The notes below the pieces were generated by a model, which was not told the origin of the DNA, did no database searches, and saw only the letters and a list, made by a program, of their open reading frames with translations. This document shows, piece by piece, positions 16,169 to 26,266 of a DNA stretch of 64,000 bases. Each line of letters begins with the position of its first letter. Position 1 is the first letter of the stretch. Source of the stretch: Mycolicibacterium chubuense NBB4 (GTDB lineage Bacteria; Actinomycetota; Actinomycetes; Mycobacteriales; Mycobacteriaceae); assembly GCF_000266905.1 (NCBI RefSeq), contig NC_018027.1:1054001-1118000 (forward strand), given 5' to 3'. The translations under genes and the position numbers were made by a program.

Positions 16169-17311
16169 TCAGCCCCGCGTCAGGTGGCGGCTGATGACCA
16201 GACGCTGAATCTGATTGGTGCCCTCGAAGATCTGCATGATCTTGGCTTCGCGCATGTACCGCTCGACGCGGTAGTCACGCGTGTACCCCGCACCGCCGAA
16301 CACCTGCACCGCGTCGGTCGTCACCTTCATCGCGGCGTCGGTGGCGACAAGTTTGGCGACCGATGCCTGACGTGAATACGGCATTCCCGCGTCGCGGCGG
16401 CGCGCGGCGTCGAGATAGGTGGCCCGGGCGGCATCCACCGCGGCGGCCATGTCGGCCAGCAGGAAAGCCAGGCCCTGATGATCGATGATCTTGCGGCCGA
16501 ACGTCGTTCGTTCCTGGCTGTAGGAGACGGCCTCGTCGAGTGCTGCCTGGGCGAGACCGACCGCCACGGCGGCGATCCCGAGTCGTCCCGAATCCAGTGC
16601 GCTGAAGGCGATCTGCAGACCCTGTCCTTCGGCGCCGATTCGCCGGTCGCCGTCGACGAATGCGTCGTCGTAATGCGCGGCGGTGGTGGGCACCGCGTGC
16701 AGGCCCATCTTCTCCTCGGGCCGGCCGAACGTCAGCCCCGCGGTGTCCTTCGGAACCAGGAAGCACGAGATGCCTTGCGAGCCTTGGCCAGTGCGCGCGA
16801 ACAGGTTGTAGAAGTCGGCGATGCCACCGTGGGTGATCCACGCCTTCGACCCGCTGATGCGGTATCCGCCGTCGGTGGCGGTGGCCTTGCAGGCCAGCGC
16901 GGCGGCGTCGGAGCCGGCCTGCGGTTCGGACAGGCTGTAGGCGCCGATCGTCGAACCGCCGAGCATGTCCGGAAGCCATCGGCGTCGCTGATCGTCGGTG
17001 CCGAACGCCATCAGGGGGTGACACGACAGGCTGTGCACGCTGACCGCGACGGCCACCGCGGCCCAGCGTGCGGCGAGTTCCTCGAGGACCTGCAGATACA
17101 CCTCGTAGGGCTGACCTCCGCCGCCCCACTCCTCGGGGTACGGCAGGCTCAGCAGTCCCGCCTCGCCGAGGGGCGCGAAGACGCCGGTGGGATACGTCTC
17201 GTCCTTCTCGTGGCGGTCGACGATCGGGTCCAGGACCTTGTCGGCGATCTGGCGGGCGAGGTCGACGAGCTCACGGGCGTCGTCGGTGGGCAGGAGACGA
17301 TCCACGGCCAT
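16169..17311 (-). CDS. Acyl-CoA dehydrogenase
   Basis: 380-residue flavoprotein of the acyl-CoA dehydrogenase family, catalysing alpha,beta-dehydrogenation of an acyl-CoA with FAD. It has AYSLSEPQAGSDAAA (FAD/substrate contact, near 130), WITHGG, the RTTFGRKIIDHQ segment, and the C-terminal QVFGGAGYTRDYRVERYMRE with IFEGTNQIQR, in which the Glu near 367 is the catalytic base of the short/medium-chain type. ATG 17311 is chosen because a TACTGT -10 box lies 7 nt before it, giving a leaderless mRNA. It is divergent from a TetR gene with a shared operator. The substrate is unknown. Confidence 0.9.
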   Translation of the reverse strand: MAVDRLLPTDDARELVDLARQIADKVLDPIVDRHEKDETYPTGVFAPLGEAGLLSLPYPEEWGGGGQPYEVYLQVLEELAARWAAVAVAVSVHSLSCHPLMAFGTDDQRRRWLPDMLGGSTIGAYSLSEPQAGSDAAALACKATATDGGYRISGSKAWITHGGIADFYNLFARTGQGSQGISCFLVPKDTAGLTFGRPEEKMGLHAVPTTAAHYDDAFVDGDRRIGAEGQGLQIAFSALDSGRLGIAAVAVGLAQAALDEAVSYSQERTTFGRKIIDHQGLAFLLADMAAAVDAARATYLDAARRRDAGMPYSRQASVAKLVATDAAMKVTTDAVQVFGGAGYTRDYRVERYMREAKIMQIFEGTNQIQRLVISRHLTRG

Positions 17312-17318
17312 ACGCCGC

Positions 17319-17348
17319 ACAGTACTACAGGACTGTGTGCAGTACTGT
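17319..17348. promoter_or_regulatory. Shared operator and divergent leaderless promoters
   Basis: ACAGTACT (17319-17326), 14-nt spacer, AGTACTGT (17341-17348). Each arm also contains a TACTGT -10 box, one per strand, and each is 7 nt from its start codon (17311 and 17356). A repressor bound here would cover both promoters at once. Confidence 0.7.
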
Positions 17349-17355
17349 TGGGCTC

Positions 17356-17931
17356 GTGACCCGGCCGGCCTTCGCCACCCGCAGGCGCATCGAGTTGTTC
17401 GACGCGCTGGTGGCCCTGTTCCTGGCCGAAGGATTCGCGCAGTTCACGCTCGACGACATCGCGGCGCGGCTGCGGTGCTCGAAATCCACGCTGTACACGC
17501 TGGCCGCCAGCAAGGAGCAGCTGGTGCAGGCGGCCACCGTCCACTTCTTCCGGACGGCGACGGATCTCGTCGAAGCGCGGGTGGGCGGCGAAGTGAACGC
17601 CCGCGAGCGGATCGCGGCCTACCTCTCAGGGGTGGGTGCCGCGCTGGACCCGGCGTCGGACCAGTTCATGGCCGACCTCGACGCCTTCCCGCCGGCGCGC
17701 GCCATCTACGAGCAGAACACCAGGATCGCCGCGCGCCGGGTGCGGGAGCTGATCGCCGACGGGGTCGCCGCGGGCGAGTTCCGCGACGTCCACGCCGCGT
17801 TCGCGGCCGACCTGGTGGCCGCCATGATGGTGCGCATCCAGCGACGTGAGGTGCGCGACCACTCCGGACTCGACGATGCGGATGCTTACCGGGAACTCGC
17901 CGCGATCCTCACCGGAGGAATCCAGGCCTGA
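17356..17931 (+). CDS. TetR-family transcriptional regulator
   Basis: 191-residue regulator with an N-terminal TetR helix-turn-helix (LFLAEGFAQFTLDDIAARLRCSKSTLYTLAASKEQLV) and an all-helical ligand domain. The GTG start is 7 nt after a TACTGT -10 box, so the transcript is probably leaderless. It is divergent from the acyl-CoA dehydrogenase and shares an inverted-repeat operator with it, suggesting autoregulation and control of that gene, possibly in response to an acyl-CoA. Its stop codon abuts that of the convergent nitroreductase gene. Confidence 0.85.
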   Translation: MTRPAFATRRRIELFDALVALFLAEGFAQFTLDDIAARLRCSKSTLYTLAASKEQLVQAATVHFFRTATDLVEARVGGEVNARERIAAYLSGVGAALDPASDQFMADLDAFPPARAIYEQNTRIAARRVRELIADGVAAGEFRDVHAAFAADLVAAMMVRIQRREVRDHSGLDDADAYRELAAILTGGIQA

Positions 17932-18585
17932 TCAGTCGTCGACGAACCTGACGTTGCGGTTCAAGGGATTCCGGGGGACATCGAGATGATTGGCAGGGAA
18001 GTCGGGGTCGGGATAGCCGATCGCGATGCCGCAGAGGATCCGGTGCTCGTCGCTGATGTCGAGTTGTGCGCGGACGACGTCCGGGTAGCCGGCGATCGAC
18101 ACCTGCACGCAGCTGCCGACCCCGCGAGCGGTCAGCGCCAGCAGGAACGTCTGCAGGAACATGCCGACACCGAGGGCGTCGACGTGGCCGAGGTCGCGGT
18201 GCATGCACACGATGCCTGCCAACGGGGCCCGGAAGAACTCCCAGTTGCGAAGCACGGCAAGCCGTCTGGCCTCGGTGTCGTGGCGGGCGATACCCATCGA
18301 GCCGTAGACGAGCGCGCCGAGCTCCCGGCGCAGGTGTGCGAACGAGTCGGGCAGCACCGGCACCGCGGGGGCCACCGTGTCGGCGCGTTCGAGCAGAGCC
18401 TCGACCAGCCGGTCACGCGCTGCACCCGAAGCGAACACCATCTGCCAGGGCTGGACGTTGGAGTTCGACGGCGCCCGGATCGCCAGCTCCAGTGCCTGCG
18501 TGACCAGGTCACGGGGCACCGGCTTGTCGCGCAGGAACAGCCGGGTGGACCGGCGCATGACGATCGCGTCCTCGAGGTCGTACAT
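17932..18585 (-). CDS. Nitroreductase-family flavoprotein
   Basis: 217-residue FMN-dependent NAD(P)H oxidoreductase of the nitroreductase fold. The family signature is the N-terminal RRSTRLFLRDKPVPRDLV followed by AIRAPSNSNVQPWQMVF, and the C-terminal half contains GMFLQTFLLALTARGVGSCVQ and CGIAIGYPDPDFPAN. GAGGAG precedes the ATG at 18585. The gene lies 12 nt after the MDR-type oxidoreductase gene and shares its transcript. The natural substrate, a nitro compound or quinone, cannot be told from sequence. Confidence 0.87.
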   Translation of the reverse strand: MYDLEDAIVMRRSTRLFLRDKPVPRDLVTQALELAIRAPSNSNVQPWQMVFASGAARDRLVEALLERADTVAPAVPVLPDSFAHLRRELGALVYGSMGIARHDTEARRLAVLRNWEFFRAPLAGIVCMHRDLGHVDALGVGMFLQTFLLALTARGVGSCVQVSIAGYPDVVRAQLDISDEHRILCGIAIGYPDPDFPANHLDVPRNPLNRNVRFVDD

Positions 18586-18596
18586 CGGGCTCCTCG

Positions 18597-19538
18597 CTAA
18601 TCGCGGACGGTCAGCACGGTCTTGCCGGCTCGCCGTCCCGGCCTGCGGCCACTGTCGAACGCCTCCCGGCCCTCCTGCAGCGGAAACGTCGCGGCGATCT
18701 GGACGTGCAGCCGGTTCTGGTCGACGAGCGTCGCCAGGTGGCGGAGCTGGTCGCGATCGGGCACCACGATGAAGAACATCGCGTCGACCTCGAACGCCTC
18801 GGCCTTGCCCGCGGGCGGTGGTGCGGACAGCGTCACCAACCGGCCCCCCGGCCGCAGCACGTCGAAGGAGCGCTCCATCGTCTCGCCCCCGACCGTGTCG
18901 ATGACGACGTCGTACTCGCTGTCGGGCCCGTCGAACGGTGTTACCCGGGCGTCGACGACCCGGCGCGCGCCGAAACCGGTGACGAGGTCGTGGGCGTCGC
19001 TGCGCACGGTCGCTGTGACCTCGGCGCCCGCGTTCGCGGCGAGTTGGACGGCCAGCGCACCGACACCGCCGGCGCCGCCGTGCACGAGGACCCGCTCGCC
19101 CGGCTGGACCGCAGCGTGGTCGTGCAGCGCCTGCCAGGCTGTCAGCCCCGCCAGCGGCAGCGCGGCCGCGACCACGTGCGACACGGTCGTGGGCCGCGGC
19201 GCGAGGGCGGCGGTCGGGACGCCGACGTACTCGGCAGCAGCGCCGTCGCGGTCGAACGGGATCAACCCGTACACCTCGTCGCCGACGGCCAGCCCGGTGA
19301 CGTCGTCGGCGACGGCGGCGACCACCCCCGACATCTCGTGCGACGGGACGACCGGGGTGCGGTCGGCGCCGTCGCGCTGCCACGTCTCGTCCCACGTCAG
19401 CTCGTCGAATGTGATTGCGGCGGCGTGCACTTCGACCAGGACCTCGCCGGGGCCCGGCTCGGGAATCGGTGCGGGTTCGACGACCAGGACCTCGGGGCCG
19501 CCGCGGCGGTGCGCCCGCAGCGCTGTCATGTCGCTCAT
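18597..19538 (-). CDS. NADP-dependent medium-chain oxidoreductase (quinone-reductase-like)
   Basis: 313-residue zinc-independent MDR family enzyme. It has the N-terminal catalytic fold (GPEVLVVEPAPIPEPGPGEVLVEVHAAAI), a conserved SHEMSGVV in place of zinc-binding residues, and the Rossmann motif VLVHGGAGGVGALAVQLA near residue 150. ATG 19538 is chosen because AAAGGGA precedes it; upstream in-frame codons belong to the preceding hydrolase remnant. Probably an NADPH-dependent quinone or enone reductase. It is in one operon with an SDR and a nitroreductase. Confidence 0.88.
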   Translation of the reverse strand: MSDMTALRAHRRGGPEVLVVEPAPIPEPGPGEVLVEVHAAAITFDELTWDETWQRDGADRTPVVPSHEMSGVVAAVADDVTGLAVGDEVYGLIPFDRDGAAAEYVGVPTAALAPRPTTVSHVVAAALPLAGLTAWQALHDHAAVQPGERVLVHGGAGGVGALAVQLAANAGAEVTATVRSDAHDLVTGFGARRVVDARVTPFDGPDSEYDVVIDTVGGETMERSFDVLRPGGRLVTLSAPPPAGKAEAFEVDAMFFIVVPDRDQLRHLATLVDQNRLHVQIAATFPLQEGREAFDSGRRPGRRAGKTVLTVRD

Positions 19539-19540
19539 CG

Positions 19541-19777
19541 TCAGAATCCCTTTCGAGTCAGCCACTGCAGCGTGACGTCGCGCCACCCGTTGTCGATGGT
19601 CAGTGAATGACCGCGGCCCTCGAATTCACCGAACTCCTTGTCCGAGTCGCCTTTCGCGTACATGGCGTAGACCTCCCTGGTGACCTCGAGGGGGACGGTG
19701 TGGTCCTGCCCGCGGTCGACGAGACCAGTGTCCACCGCGGCCGGCGAGTTCTTCACGAAATCGGGCGGGGTGCTCAC
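19541..19777 (-). pseudogene. Remnant of an alpha/beta hydrolase
   Basis: 78-codon open frame that reads as two pieces of an alpha/beta hydrolase joined by an internal deletion. TPPDFVKNSPAAVDT matches the cap region, GQDHTVPLEV matches the catalytic-Asp strand, and GRGHSLTIDNGW carries the catalytic-His loop. The nucleophile elbow and the first half of the fold are missing. The GTG has a good AAAGGA site and the frame is intact, so a short peptide may still be translated, coupling the SDR and oxidoreductase genes. It is very unlikely to be an active hydrolase. Confidence 0.65.
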
Positions 19778-19811
19778 AGCGGGTGTTCCTTTCGGTGGTT
19801 CGGATTCTGGT

Positions 19812-20597
19812 TCAGAGCGTGGTCACGTAGCCGCCGTCGATGCGGACATCGGCGCCGGTGATGTTGGCGGCGCGGTTCCCGGCCAGGAAGACGGCGAGGT
19901 CGGCCACTTCCTGCGGCGTGGTGAAGCGGCCCGTCGCGGAGCCGGCGACGACGGAGTCGATCACCTGGTCGGCCGAACCGCCACCGGCAGCGGCGAACTG
20001 AGCGGCGATACCGTCCTCGGCGAGCCACAAATCGGTGGCCACGGGCCCAGGACTGATGGTGTTCACCCGAATTCCGCGCGGCCCGAACTCCTTCGAGACG
20101 CTTTTGGCGAAGTTCGCCATCGCCGCCTTGGTGGCGCTGTAGTCGACGATGTTCCACTCGGGCAGCGTCGCGTTGACCGAGCCGATCATCACGATCGCGC
20201 CGCCGCCACGAGCCAGCATGTGGGGGACGGCCTCCCGGGTGGTGCGCACGGCCGACAGGAAGTTCAGTGACCACGAAGCCGTCCAGTCGTCGTCGGTGAC
20301 GGAGAGCAGTCCGTCGAAGCGCGGCGTCACAGCGCCGGCGTTGTTGACGAGGATGTCGACGCCGCCGCGGTGAGCGGCCGCGGCCACGAGCGCCTGCGGT
20401 CCCTGCGCGGTGGACAGGTCGGCGGCGATGAAGGTCGCCGATCCGGAGGCTTCCAGCGCCTGCAGTTCCGGGCTGTTGTGCCGGGCTCCGGCGATGACGA
20501 AGGCGCCTGCGTCGGCGAGCGCCCGGCTGGTGGCGAGCCCGATCCCTTTGCTTGCACCGGTGACGATGGCGATTTTGTCCTTGAGGTCGATGTTCAT
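19812..20597 (-). CDS. Short-chain dehydrogenase/reductase
   Basis: 261-residue classical SDR using NAD(P). The cofactor motif is TGASKGIG near residue 14, NNAGA near 88, the catalytic Ser in IGSVNATLP, and YSATKAA with catalytic Tyr and Lys near 158-162; it ends with GADVRIDGGYVTTL. It heads a reverse-strand operon (SDR, hydrolase remnant, MDR oxidoreductase, nitroreductase) divergent from a large LuxR-type regulator. Its substrate is not predictable. Confidence 0.9.
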   Translation of the reverse strand: MNIDLKDKIAIVTGASKGIGLATSRALADAGAFVIAGARHNSPELQALEASGSATFIAADLSTAQGPQALVAAAAHRGGVDILVNNAGAVTPRFDGLLSVTDDDWTASWSLNFLSAVRTTREAVPHMLARGGGAIVMIGSVNATLPEWNIVDYSATKAAMANFAKSVSKEFGPRGIRVNTISPGPVATDLWLAEDGIAAQFAAAGGGSADQVIDSVVAGSATGRFTTPQEVADLAVFLAGNRAANITGADVRIDGGYVTTL

Positions 20598-20634
20598 GAC
20601 CGCAACACTGCGCCCGGAGTCGTGGCGAGAGCAT

Positions 20635-20648
20635 CAGTCGAATGACTG
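20635..20648. promoter_or_regulatory. Small dyad in the SDR/LuxR divergent promoter region
   Basis: CAGTC-N4-GACTG lies between the divergent starts. It is short, but located where the neighbouring LuxR-type protein could act. Confidence 0.35.
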
Positions 20649-20681
20649 CATCTGTTACTGAGCAGGACGAAGCACGGCCTC

Positions 20682-23372
20682 ATGCAGTACAACCATCATG
20701 TGCGCACCGGGGCGACCCTCGTCGGTCGCGAGGCGGAGACGGCCGAGTTGCACCGGTTCCTTGCCGGAGGCGGGCGCGGTGCTCTGGTCATCCGGGGCGA
20801 TGCGGGCGTCGGCAAGACCGCACTGACCGAGGAGATCCTCCGACGGGCCGATCTCGACGGGTGGCGGGTGGTGCGCGCGACCGGCGTCGAGGCCGAGAAA
20901 CCCTTCGCTCTCGGCGGCCTGAATCAGATCGTGGTCGCGCTGCGGGACGAGACGGCGGCGTTGGACCCCCATGACCGCGAGGTGCTGGCGACGGTGCTCG
21001 GAGCCGATCCCGTCGTCTCGCCGTCACCGATGGCGTTGACGATGTCGCTGTTGGCCTTGCTCACCCGTGCCGTGCGCGACCGACCCCTGCTGGTGGTCGT
21101 CGAGGACGTGCACTGGTTCGACGAGGTGAGTCTCACGGTCGTCAGCGCGGTGGGGAGGCGTGTCTCCGACCCGCGGTTACGCATGGTGGGCACGACCCGG
21201 CCGCAACCCGGCGAGCGATTCGGCGCCGGCTGGGACGAGATTGAGGTGCTACCGCTCGCCGACGCCGACGCGGCGCTGCTGATCGAGACGGCGCATCCCT
21301 CGATGCAGATGAGTGCAGCCACGAGGCGGACGATTCTCGACGCCGCCGCCGGCAATCCGCTGGCGCTGGAGGAACTGCCCCGCAACGCCGACCAGATCGA
21401 ATCCTGTTCTCCGGCAATGCCGCTGACAGACAGGCTGGTCGCGGTCTTCGGCAGCCGACTCCGCTCGCTGGACGCCCGGGTGCGCACCGAGTTGCTGCGT
21501 GCCGCCCTCGACGGCACCCCGGCCGTTGCCATGGGCGATTCCGGCTCCCGATATGTGATGGCCGACGTCGAGAGCGCGATCGAGCTGGGCCTGCTCACCG
21601 TGACGGCGACCGGAGACCCGGTCTTCCGGCACCCGCTGGTGCGCGCCGCGGTCATCCATCAGGCCGGGCCCGCCGAACGCCGGGAGGCCCACTGCCATCT
21701 CGCCGGCCTGTACGGGGACGCGCTGGTGCGGCGGGCCACCCACCTCAGCGCCGCGGCAACCGGCCCCGACCAAGCGGTGGCGGACCTGTTGGAGCAGGCC
21801 GCGCGACTGTCCATCCGGCGGGGCGGGGCGAGCGCCGCGGTGGACTGGCTGCGCCGCGCGGCGAATCTGTGCACCGATGCGTCCCGACGCGAGCGGCTGC
21901 GGGCCGATGCCGCGTTCGTCGCGTCGCAGGCCAGTCGCTTCGACGACGCGCAGCAGCTGGCCGACGATCCTCTCACCGCTGCCTACCTCGCGCTGTACCG
22001 CGATGGCGAGGTGGTGTCCAGCCACCGCCGCATCCTGTCGGTGGTGCGCGACGCCGACGGCATCGACGACGCCGTTCTCGGACGGCTCGTCAAACTCCTT
22101 CTCGCGATCACGATGTTCTGCGGTGAACCGGCGCTCTGGCAGCAGACCGACGACGTCGTCGACCATCTCGCCGAGCGACTCGATGCCGAGGTCCTCCTCT
22201 ACCGCGACTCCTGGGGTGACACCGTCCGGCGCGGTCACGATGTCCGCGACCGACTGGCCGAGTACATCGACCGGGTGCCGAGCTTCGAACCGTGGGACGT
22301 GATGCGCCTCGGTGTCGCGGCCTATTTCGTGGACGGGTTGCCCGACCTACGGGCGGTGCTGACCCGGCTGTACCGCCAGGAAAGCGCCCGCGGCGCGGTG
22401 ACCAATGCCATGACGATGCTGCATCTGGTGCTGCTCGACCAGATCGGTTCGGGCGCCTGGGATGAGGCGGACGAATCGGTGCGGGCCGGGGTCGCGCTGG
22501 CGGAGACGCATCACAACGAACTCTTCCGGTATCAGTTCCTCGGGTACGACGGGCTGCGCGCCGCGTGCATCGGCGATACCGAGACTGCGCTGCGCCGCAC
22601 CGCCGAGGTCGTGGCGTGGGCCGGACCGCGACGGCTCGGACACCTTGTCGCGGTCACCGAACGTGCCACGGTCCTGGCCGCACTCGCCCGCGGCGAGTAC
22701 GCGGCGGCGTATGCCGCGGCGGCGCGGATGAGCCCCGCAGGGGAGTTCCGGGCCTACTCTCACCAGTCCACCGAGGGCCTGCTCGACGTCGTCGAAGCCG
22801 CTGTGCATGCCGGGCACCTCGACGAGGCCGGTGTGCACGCCGCCGCCGCGCACCGCCTGGCGCTGCACCGGATCTCCCCCCGGCTGGGCGCGGTGAGCCT
22901 TGCCATTCAAGCGATGACGGCCGGCGACGCCGAGGCGGGACGGCTGTACGAGGAGGCGCTGAGCCATTCCGGCTTCGCCGATTTCCCGTTCGAGCACAAC
23001 AGGGTTCGCCTGTCCTACGGGATGTGGCTGCGGCGGCGGCGGCAGACGGGCGAGGCGCGGGCGGTGCTGACCGAGGCCGCCGACGGCTTCCGCGCGCTGG
23101 GCGCACGACCGTGGGAAGAGCGGGCGATGATTGAACTGCGGGCCGCCGGGGCGGGCGTGAAACGCGCACCGGGAACGGCCGTCTCGCTCAGCGCACAGGA
23201 GCGCACCATCGCCGAACTGGCCGCCGCGGGACAGTCCAACAAGCAGATCGCCGCGCAGCTGTACCTGTCCCCGCGCACGGTCGGAGCGCACCTCTACCGC
23301 ATCTTCCCCAAACTCGGGGTCACCAGTCGCGCAGCGCTGCATCAGGCACTGAACGGGCTCGATGGCGAGTGA
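20682..23372 (+). CDS. Large ATP-binding LuxR-family regulator (LAL type)
   Basis: 896-residue regulator with an N-terminal AAA/NTPase module (Walker A GDAGVGKT near 39-46, Walker B LLVVVEDVHWFD near 140), a long helical middle region with TPR-like repeats, and a C-terminal LuxR helix-turn-helix (LSAQERTIAELAAAGQSNKQIAAQLYLSPRTVGAHLYRIF). LAL regulators typically activate adjacent catabolic or secondary-metabolism genes. Divergent orientation and an 84-nt shared promoter region point to the SDR/oxidoreductase operon as target. The start may be the ATG at 20682 or the GTG at 20700; neither has a clear ribosome binding site. Confidence 0.9.
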   Translation: MQYNHHVRTGATLVGREAETAELHRFLAGGGRGALVIRGDAGVGKTALTEEILRRADLDGWRVVRATGVEAEKPFALGGLNQIVVALRDETAALDPHDREVLATVLGADPVVSPSPMALTMSLLALLTRAVRDRPLLVVVEDVHWFDEVSLTVVSAVGRRVSDPRLRMVGTTRPQPGERFGAGWDEIEVLPLADADAALLIETAHPSMQMSAATRRTILDAAAGNPLALEELPRNADQIESCSPAMPLTDRLVAVFGSRLRSLDARVRTELLRAALDGTPAVAMGDSGSRYVMADVESAIELGLLTVTATGDPVFRHPLVRAAVIHQAGPAERREAHCHLAGLYGDALVRRATHLSAAATGPDQAVADLLEQAARLSIRRGGASAAVDWLRRAANLCTDASRRERLRADAAFVASQASRFDDAQQLADDPLTAAYLALYRDGEVVSSHRRILSVVRDADGIDDAVLGRLVKLLLAITMFCGEPALWQQTDDVVDHLAERLDAEVLLYRDSWGDTVRRGHDVRDRLAEYIDRVPSFEPWDVMRLGVAAYFVDGLPDLRAVLTRLYRQESARGAVTNAMTMLHLVLLDQIGSGAWDEADESVRAGVALAETHHNELFRYQFLGYDGLRAACIGDTETALRRTAEVVAWAGPRRLGHLVAVTERATVLAALARGEYAAAYAAAARMSPAGEFRAYSHQSTEGLLDVVEAAVHAGHLDEAGVHAAAAHRLALHRISPRLGAVSLAIQAMTAGDAEAGRLYEEALSHSGFADFPFEHNRVRLSYGMWLRRRRQTGEARAVLTEAADGFRALGARPWEERAMIELRAAGAGVKRAPGTAVSLSAQERTIAELAAAGQSNKQIAAQLYLSPRTVGAHLYRIFPKLGVTSRAALHQALNGLDGE

Positions 23373-23574
23373 CCGTCGTGCCCGGACTCCGTCCGTAAGA
23401 TTTCCGTTCGTTTGCTCGGCCCGGGTTTCGGGCTACTTTCACTGGTATCTGACAAGGATTCTCCTGCTTCTGCTGCAGCCCCCCGGCAGATTGCTGATCG
23501 GGGCCGGTCCATGCGCATCGCGGAGCGCATGCCGGGTGATCGAGAAAGTTCACGACGACGTGAAGGCGCAGTTC

Positions 23575-24750
23575 ATGGCACAGCGATATGACGTGGCGGT
23601 GGCCGGTGGAGGTCCTGCGGGATCGGCGGCGGCCTGGCAGGCGGCGCGATCAGGAGCCAGGGTCGTCGTGTTCGACAAGGCGGAGTTCCCGCGCGACAAG
23701 CCATGCGGCGACGGCCTGACGCCGCGGGCGGTGAGTTTTCTGCAGAGGATGGGGCTCGCCGACGACGTTGCAGGTTTTCATCGGCTCAACCGGGCGACGA
23801 TCTTCAGCCCGAGCGAATGGGAGCTGTCGTTTCCGCGACGCCCGGGGATGCCGGACCACGGTCATGGGATCCGGCGGACCCAGCTCGACACGATGCTGTT
23901 GATGAATGCCGGCGCCGCGGGAGCCGAGGTGCGGCAGTCTTCCGAGGTCGTCGGCCCGGTCGTCGACGACGCCGGACGTGTCAAGGGCGTGACGCTCAAG
24001 GGCGGCGAGAAGGTGTCCGCCGACGCAGTGATCGCCGCCGACGGCACGTACTCCCCGGTCAAGCGCGGGCTCGCGCTGGAGTCGAAGTACAACGGATACT
24101 CCGCCATCGCGATCCGGGCGGAGATGACCGCCGCGCGCCCCGACTCCGACTCCCTGGACATCCATCTCACGATCGCGCACCGGGGTGATCAGCTGCCGGG
24201 GTACGGCTGGGTCTTCCCACTCGGCGACGGCCGGGTCAACATCGGGTTGGGTTACGTCAACAGCTACAAGAAGTGGCAGCAGATCAATGCCGCGGACCTG
24301 CTGGGCGAGTTCATGTCCACCCTGCCGCGGGAGTGGGAGCTGCCGTCGGTCGCCGAGTTGCAGAAGTCGAAAGCGTTGCAGGCCTGGCGCTTACCCATGG
24401 GCTTCACCGCCTGGCCGCCATGGCGGCCGGGAGTGCTCTTCGCCGGTGATGCGATGGGCGCCGCGCGGCCCGTCTCCGGGGCGGGCATCTCGAAGGCCCT
24501 TCAGTCCGGGCTGGTCGCCGCCGAGTGCGCCGTCGCGGCGCTGACCAACGGCGGGCCTGACGACTTCACCAACTACGAGCAGCAGGTGAACGCGATCTGG
24601 GGCAGCGAGTACCGGCGGGGCCGGCTGTTCCACCGGCTGGTGGGGGTACCGACCCTCACCACCGCCGGACTGAAGGTGCTGGACAATTTGAGCAACCCGA
24701 AAGTCCGTGCACGCCTGCTGTTCTGGGAGGACACACTGTCGGGAAACTGA
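23575..24750 (+). CDS. Geranylgeranyl-reductase-family FAD oxidoreductase
   Basis: 391-residue FAD-dependent oxidoreductase of the geranylgeranyl reductase family. It begins with the dinucleotide motif VAVAGGGPAGSAAAWQAA, then the family hallmark FPRDKPCGDGLTPRAV near residue 40, and ends with a second FAD motif GVLFAGDAMGAARPVSGAGI. Relatives saturate isoprenoid chains; the mycobacterial paralogue MenJ acts on menaquinone, so a lipid isoprenoid is plausible but unproven. ATG 23575 is chosen because GAAGG lies 9 nt upstream and the motif begins seven residues later. It is followed convergently by a flavin enzyme gene only 4 nt away. Confidence 0.87.
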   Translation: MAQRYDVAVAGGGPAGSAAAWQAARSGARVVVFDKAEFPRDKPCGDGLTPRAVSFLQRMGLADDVAGFHRLNRATIFSPSEWELSFPRRPGMPDHGHGIRRTQLDTMLLMNAGAAGAEVRQSSEVVGPVVDDAGRVKGVTLKGGEKVSADAVIAADGTYSPVKRGLALESKYNGYSAIAIRAEMTAARPDSDSLDIHLTIAHRGDQLPGYGWVFPLGDGRVNIGLGYVNSYKKWQQINAADLLGEFMSTLPREWELPSVAELQKSKALQAWRLPMGFTAWPPWRPGVLFAGDAMGAARPVSGAGISKALQSGLVAAECAVAALTNGGPDDFTNYEQQVNAIWGSEYRRGRLFHRLVGVPTLTTAGLKVLDNLSNPKVRARLLFWEDTLSGN

Positions 24751-24754
24751 CGAC

Positions 24755-25177
24755 TCAGTCGGCCAGATCGAACGCCTTGACGACCTTCGTCGGTGTCACG
24801 CGGACGACGAGCTCGCCGGGCACGCCGTTGCGACGGCCGAACTCCTGGGCGCGCTCGGGGCCCATGTAGCGGCCACCGATCCGAGTCGCGGTATCGCGCA
24901 GCTCGTCGGAGTCCTCGCTCATCGACACCGTGCCCTGGATCTGCACGAACGAAAAGGGTGGGCGCTCGTCGTCGACGCAGATCACCACTCGCGGGTCACG
25001 GGCCAGAGCCCGTCCCTTGGCGGTGTCTTTGCCGGTGTTGAACACCAGCTGCTGTCCGTCGACGACGAACCACACCGGCGCCACCAGCGGTCGGCCATCG
25101 GAGGCGACGTAGCCCAACTTGGCAGTACGGGTGCCGATGGAGAGGAACGCGATGACGTCGTCGGAGAGCTCGGCCAT
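24755..25177 (-). CDS. PPOX-class (probable F420-dependent) oxidoreductase
   Basis: 140-residue split-barrel flavin/F420-binding protein. It has the typical small-family layout: LSIGTRTAKLGYVASDGRPLVAPVWFVVDGQQLVFNTG, a central RDPRVVICVDDERPPFSFVQIQG, and a C-terminal VVRVTPTKVVKAFDL. Such proteins bind F420 or FMN in a dimer. A TAGGCT -10 box (25184-25189) 6 nt before the ATG suggests a leaderless message. It sits next to an LLM-class F420 enzyme gene on the same strand. Confidence 0.85.
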   Translation of the reverse strand: MAELSDDVIAFLSIGTRTAKLGYVASDGRPLVAPVWFVVDGQQLVFNTGKDTAKGRALARDPRVVICVDDERPPFSFVQIQGTVSMSEDSDELRDTATRIGGRYMGPERAQEFGRRNGVPGELVVRVTPTKVVKAFDLAD

Positions 25178-25198
25178 GCGGCCAGCCTACGGATGCGG

Positions 25199-26251
<1,053 letters not shown>

Positions 26252-26266
26252 CAGCAAGGTATACAC

